Below are positions 57,016 through 60,072 of a stretch of 60,072 bases of DNA, piece after piece. Numbering within the stretch: position 1 is the stretch's first letter; each line of letters begins with the position of its first letter. Below the pieces are notes generated by a model that was not told where the DNA came from, made no database searches, and worked only from the letters and a program-made list of their open reading frames with translations. The DNA lies in contig JALEOL010000049.1 in assembly GCA_022766785.1 (NCBI GenBank), positions 1-60,072 of the forward strand. The letters are read 5' to 3'. Origin of the DNA: Oscillospiraceae bacterium (GTDB lineage Bacteria > Bacillota > Clostridia > Oscillospirales > Ruminococcaceae). The position numbers were made by a program, and so were the translations under genes.

Positions 57016-58242
57016 ATGAACATAAAACCACAGAAGGGTATGCAGGAATTTCTTCCGGAAGCTGCCGCACAGCGCGACAGACTGATGAATATTATCCTTG
57101 AAACCTACACGAAAAGCGGCTTCACGAGAATTTACACCCCGGCTATCGAAAGCGCCGAGAACCTTGACAAGAGCGACGGCGGCGACAACCTGAACCTCAT
57201 CTTCCGCATAATGAAGCGCGGCGACAAGCTGTCGGAGGCTCTCGCAAAGTCCCCGGTGGACGAAAAGGAGCTGTGCGACCTCGGTCTGCGGTATGACCTC
57301 ACTCTGCCGCTGTCGAGATACTACGCTAACAACCGCAACAGCCTGCCCAGCCCGTTCAAGGTGATACAGATAGACAAGGTTTATCGTGCGGAAAGACCTC
57401 AGCGCGGCAGACTGCGCGAATTTGTGCAGTGCGATATTGATATTCTAGGCTCGGACAGCTATTGCTGCGAGATCGAGCTTATCTCCGTCACTGCAAAGGC
57501 GCTGTCTAAGATAGGCATCGGTGAATTCACCGTGCGCGTGAACGACAGACGGGTGCTGAGAAACTCGCTGCTCACAATGGGATTTCCGGAGGAGTCGCTG
57601 GACACCGTTTCTGTCAGCTTCGACAAGCTGGACAAGATCGGTGCACAGGGAGTTGCCGCGGAGCTTCGGGAAAAGGGAATGCCGGAGAATGCGGTTGAGA
57701 GCCTTACAGCGCTGCTTGCAAAGGGCAGACTTACCCTTGACGATATGGCGCAGTATTGCTCGGAGGACGCAAAGGAAACTCTGGAGCAGCTTCGCACTAT
57801 CATTGAAACAGCGGACAAGCTGTCGGACAGCTACACCGTTGAGTTCGACCCGTCCCTTGTAAGAGGTCAGGGCTACTACACCGGAACGGTTTTCGAGGTT
57901 CAGAGCAAGCAGTTCGGCGGAACAGTCGCAGGCGGCGGAAGATATGATAACCTTATCGGCAGATTTACCGGGGATACAGTGCCGGCAGTCGGCTTCTCGA
58001 TCGGGTTTGAGCGTATCTTCTCTATCGTCACCGAGAACAATATTCAGCTCGCCGGCAGCAGAAAAAAGGTCGCGGTTCTGCACAGCCCGGAGGCTATCCT
58101 TGAAGCTATCGCGAAATCGGACGAATTGCAGGCGGACAGCGACGTTACCCTTATCGCCGCAGCTAACCGGAAGAAAGCGGACAAGGCTTATTCAAAGGCG
58201 AAGTCGCAGGGCTTTGACGAGATAATCAAGATCGGGCTTTAA
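57016..58242 (+). CDS. hisS: Histidyl-tRNA synthetase, with shortened C-terminal domain
   Basis: A 408-residue class II synthetase. Motif 2 is YRAERPQRGRLREFVQCDID, the histidine-binding loop is LVRGQGYYTGTVFE and motif 3 is VGFSIGFERIF. The C-terminal part after the core is only about 60 residues (RKKVAVLHSP... to FDEIIKIGL), so the second half of the usual anticodon-binding domain is missing. HisZ, the regulatory paralogue of histidine biosynthesis, is an alternative, but no his genes are near and the catalytic motifs are well kept. ATG 57016 follows AAAGGAAT. rimM follows after 11 bp. Confidence 0.85.
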   Translation: MNIKPQKGMQEFLPEAAAQRDRLMNIILETYTKSGFTRIYTPAIESAENLDKSDGGDNLNLIFRIMKRGDKLSEALAKSPVDEKELCDLGLRYDLTLPLSRYYANNRNSLPSPFKVIQIDKVYRAERPQRGRLREFVQCDIDILGSDSYCCEIELISVTAKALSKIGIGEFTVRVNDRRVLRNSLLTMGFPEESLDTVSVSFDKLDKIGAQGVAAELREKGMPENAVESLTALLAKGRLTLDDMAQYCSEDAKETLEQLRTIIETADKLSDSYTVEFDPSLVRGQGYYTGTVFEVQSKQFGGTVAGGGRYDNLIGRFTGDTVPAVGFSIGFERIFSIVTENNIQLAGSRKKVAVLHSPEAILEAIAKSDELQADSDVTLIAAANRKKADKAYSKAKSQGFDEIIKIGL

Positions 58243-58253
58243 CAGGTGCTTTT

Positions 58254-58775
58254 ATGAAAAAACAATTTCTTGAAATAGGCAAGATAGTTGCTACCCAGGG
58301 TATACGGGGCGAAGTACGGGTGCAGTATTACTGCGACAGCGCGGAGGTGCTGTGCGATTTCGACACGCTGTATCTTGACAAGGGAAAAACTGCAATTGAG
58401 GTCGCAAGGGCATTCCCCCACAAAAATATCGTTGTGATGAAGTTCGAGGGCATCGACAAGATAGAGCAGGCGCAGCCGCTTATAGGCAAGCTGCTGTATC
58501 TTGACCGTGACGACGCGGAGCTTGAGGAGGGTCTGTACTTCATTCAGGATATAATCGGGCTGACGGTAAAGGACGCGGACACCGGCGAGGTCTACGGCAA
58601 AATAACAGACGTATACCAGAACGGCGCAAGCGACGTGTATTCTATCCGCAAAGAGGACGGCAGAGAGCTGATGTTCCCCTGCATCGACGAGGTAGTGATA
58701 AGCACCGATATCGACGCAGGAGAAATGATAATACGTCCGCTGCCGGGGCTGTTTGAGGATGGGGACAACGAATGA
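58254..58775 (+). CDS. rimM: Ribosome maturation factor RimM
   Basis: A 173-residue 30S maturation factor that binds S19. The N-terminal barrel begins EIGKIVATQGIRGEVRV, and the PRC-barrel part holds GLYFIQDIIGLTV and the closing FPCIDEVV...GEMIIRPLPGL. Length is typical. ATG 58254 follows CAGGTG. It overlaps trmD by 4 bp, the usual rimM-trmD coupling. Confidence 0.95.
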   Translation: MKKQFLEIGKIVATQGIRGEVRVQYYCDSAEVLCDFDTLYLDKGKTAIEVARAFPHKNIVVMKFEGIDKIEQAQPLIGKLLYLDRDDAELEEGLYFIQDIIGLTVKDADTGEVYGKITDVYQNGASDVYSIRKEDGRELMFPCIDEVVISTDIDAGEMIIRPLPGLFEDGDNE

Positions 58776-59926
58776 GGATAGACATCGCCACCCTGTTCAC
58801 GGACATGTGTAACAGCGTTATTCATGAGAGCATAGTCGGCAGGGGGATAAAAAACGGACACATTGAGATATATTCCCACGATATCCGCGAATACACCGAG
58901 AACAAGCACCGCCGGGTTGACGATAAGCCCTACGGCGGCGGCACCGGAATGGTCATGCAGGCACAGCCCGTTTTTGACTGCGTTGAAGCTATCCGCAGCC
59001 AGCATGAGGGAACGCCGCGCATCATCTACATGTCGCCCCAGGGGGAGACCCTCACCCAGAAAAAGGTGCAGGAGCTTGCCGCAGAGCCGTGGCTCATTCT
59101 GCTGTGCGGACATTACGAGGGAGTTGACCAGCGTGTGCTGGACGAGCTGGAATGCGAGGAGCTTTCCGTCGGGGATTATGTCCTGACCGGGGGGGAGCTG
59201 CCGGCGCTTATCGTTGCGGACGCAGTGGCGAGATTACAGCCCAGGGTGCTTCCAAACGAGGACGCTTACAGTATCGAGAGCCACTACAACGGGCTTCTGG
59301 AATATCCTCAGTACACCCGTCCGGAGGAATGGCACGGGCGTAAAGTACCTGAAACGCTGCTCACCGGCGACCACAGGACGGTCACGGAATGGCAGCGGCG
59401 CGAGGCTCTCAGAGTTACCGCCCGAAAGCGTCCGGAAATGCACCGGGCTTACCTTGACAGAGAGGTGTCGGAGTTCTGGCATGAATTTCTCACAGCAAAG
59501 CAGCTTCCGGAAGATACCAGGTACAGTGAGGTGTTCCACTTTGAGATGTCGGAATACTGGGCTAACGCGCTGCTGAGATTAGTCATGCGCGGAAAAAAGC
59601 GCGCGACCTCCAGCAGTCTGTTGGGTTACGAAATAGAGGGCGACAAGCTGCCGGTCAGGGGGCAGTACAGCATAGTTACCGACTGGGACGGAATTCCGAG
59701 GTGCGTCATTAAGACCACTGCGGTAAAGGTGCTGCCGTTTAAGGACGTCACCTTTGAGCTGGCTGTCAGGGAGGGCGAGGACGCTTCTCTGGAGGATTGG
59801 CAGAAAAGCCATGTCAGCTTCTTCACCGAGGAGGGAAAAGAGCTGGGCTATGAATTTACATGGGATATGCCGGTGATATTTGAAGAATTCCGGCTGGAAT
59901 ATAAGGGGCGCAAGGAAGAAAAGTAA
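58772..59926 (+). CDS. trmD: tRNA (guanine-37-N1)-methyltransferase fused to an ASCH domain
   Basis: A 384-residue fusion. Residues 1-225 are a complete TrmD, the SPOUT-fold enzyme making m1G37: [35 protein letters not shown] and [13 protein letters not shown] form the trefoil knot, with the C-terminal helical domain ending near [10 protein letters not shown]. Residues ~228-378 match ASCH proteins: [42 protein letters not shown] and [12 protein letters not shown]. The frame is continuous with no internal restart, so one chain is made. ASCH domains are linked to RNA binding or small nucleophilic hydrolysis of modified nucleosides. The stop shares one base with the era start. Confidence 0.93.
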   Translation: MRIDIATLFTDMCNSVIHESIVGRGIKNGHIEIYSHDIREYTENKHRRVDDKPYGGGTGMVMQAQPVFDCVEAIRSQHEGTPRIIYMSPQGETLTQKKVQELAAEPWLILLCGHYEGVDQRVLDELECEELSVGDYVLTGGELPALIVADAVARLQPRVLPNEDAYSIESHYNGLLEYPQYTRPEEWHGRKVPETLLTGDHRTVTEWQRREALRVTARKRPEMHRAYLDREVSEFWHEFLTAKQLPEDTRYSEVFHFEMSEYWANALLRLVMRGKKRATSSSLLGYEIEGDKLPVRGQYSIVTDWDGIPRCVIKTTAVKVLPFKDVTFELAVREGEDASLEDWQKSHVSFFTEEGKELGYEFTWDMPVIFEEFRLEYKGRKEEK

Positions 59927-60072
59927 TGACTAAAAACGCATTTATTGCAATAACAGGACGGGCGAACGCCGGGAAATCCTCGCTGACAAATCTGCTTGTT
60001 GGCGAAAAGGTCTCTATTGTCAGCGAGAAGCCCCAGACCACCCGAAACCGCATAAACGGCGTGCTCACCAAG
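59926..60072 (+). CDS. era: GTPase Era, 3'-truncated by the window edge
   Basis: The first 49 codons are visible. [12 protein letters not shown] is the P-loop (G1) and [17 protein letters not shown] is the G2 region that distinguishes Era, a GTPase acting in 16S rRNA maturation. The start overlaps the trmD stop by one base (TAATG). The rest lies beyond 60072. Confidence 0.9.
   Translation, partial: MTKNAFIAITGRANAGKSSLTNLLVGEKVSIVSEKPQTTRNRINGVLTK

Overview
The window looks like a chromosomal segment from a Clostridia member of the Oscillospiraceae/Ruminococcaceae type. It is GC-rich but uses Firmicutes-style signals: strong Shine-Dalgarno sites, sigma-A promoters with an almost invariant 17-bp spacer, three T-box leaders, an NrdR box and a CcpA-type cre site. 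Gene content fits an anaerobic gut or rumen plant-fibre degrader: GH74 xyloglucanase-like lipoprotein, GH36 alpha-galactosidase, GH13 glucosidase, anaerobic NrdDG, several radical SAM proteins. I recognise 47 protein genes, two tRNAs, one long structured non-coding RNA candidate and three repeat or MITE-like elements. There is no phage module, transposase or CRISPR array.

Layout. 1-2559: 3' part of an unrecognised protein built from two ~480-residue repeats. 2647-5810: Trp T-box leader, then a tryptophan/aromatic ABC importer (TrpX lipoprotein and a fused permease-ATPase). 5859-11138: recQ, a divergent DXS under a MerR-type promoter, and a cre-controlled GH13 enzyme. 11261-13768: a three-gene vanW / dltA-like / dltC-like operon behind a TGTAAY direct-repeat array. 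13798-16120: GH74 lipoprotein. 16268-17204: tRNA-Lys and, divergent from it, a ~600-nt non-coding transcript with its own promoter and terminator. 17281-24258: nnr, a small lipoprotein, two small membrane proteins, a radical SAM/DUF2344 pair and an oligopeptide-binding lipoprotein. 24412-32378: nrdG/nrdD with NrdR control, then RNA-modification and translation genes (ytqA-like, rlmN, tRNA-Leu, prfB, rlmD-like). 32384-38555: a 219-bp MITE, then an envelope-related run (FNT channel, HAAS/DUF4097 pair, yjbQ, GT2, YfhO). 38592-43483: MalT-like regulator and alpha-galactosidase separated by a 106-nt palindrome. 43773-45834: Pro T-box and proS. 45992-56326: EAL protein, recO, and a full trpEGDCF-[EFR1]-BA operon behind a second Trp T-box. 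56428-60072: GNAT, hisS, rimM, a trmD-ASCH fusion and the start of era.

How the parts fit. Tryptophan synthesis and tryptophan uptake, 50 kb apart here, are both read by UGG-specifier T-boxes, so uncharged tRNA-Trp should switch on both. The envelope theme recurs: D-Ala-type activation and carrier genes with VanW, and a CsbB/YfhO-like lipid-linked glycosylation pair. Sugar hydrolases carry local regulatory sites (cre, palindromic operator, MalT-like neighbour).

The most promising candidates for something undescribed are the ~600-nt RNA with six copies of a 20-nt module ending in ATG/GTG, the orphan VanW-DltA-DltC operon, the TrmD-ASCH fusion, and the DXS paralogue under a MerR-type promoter.
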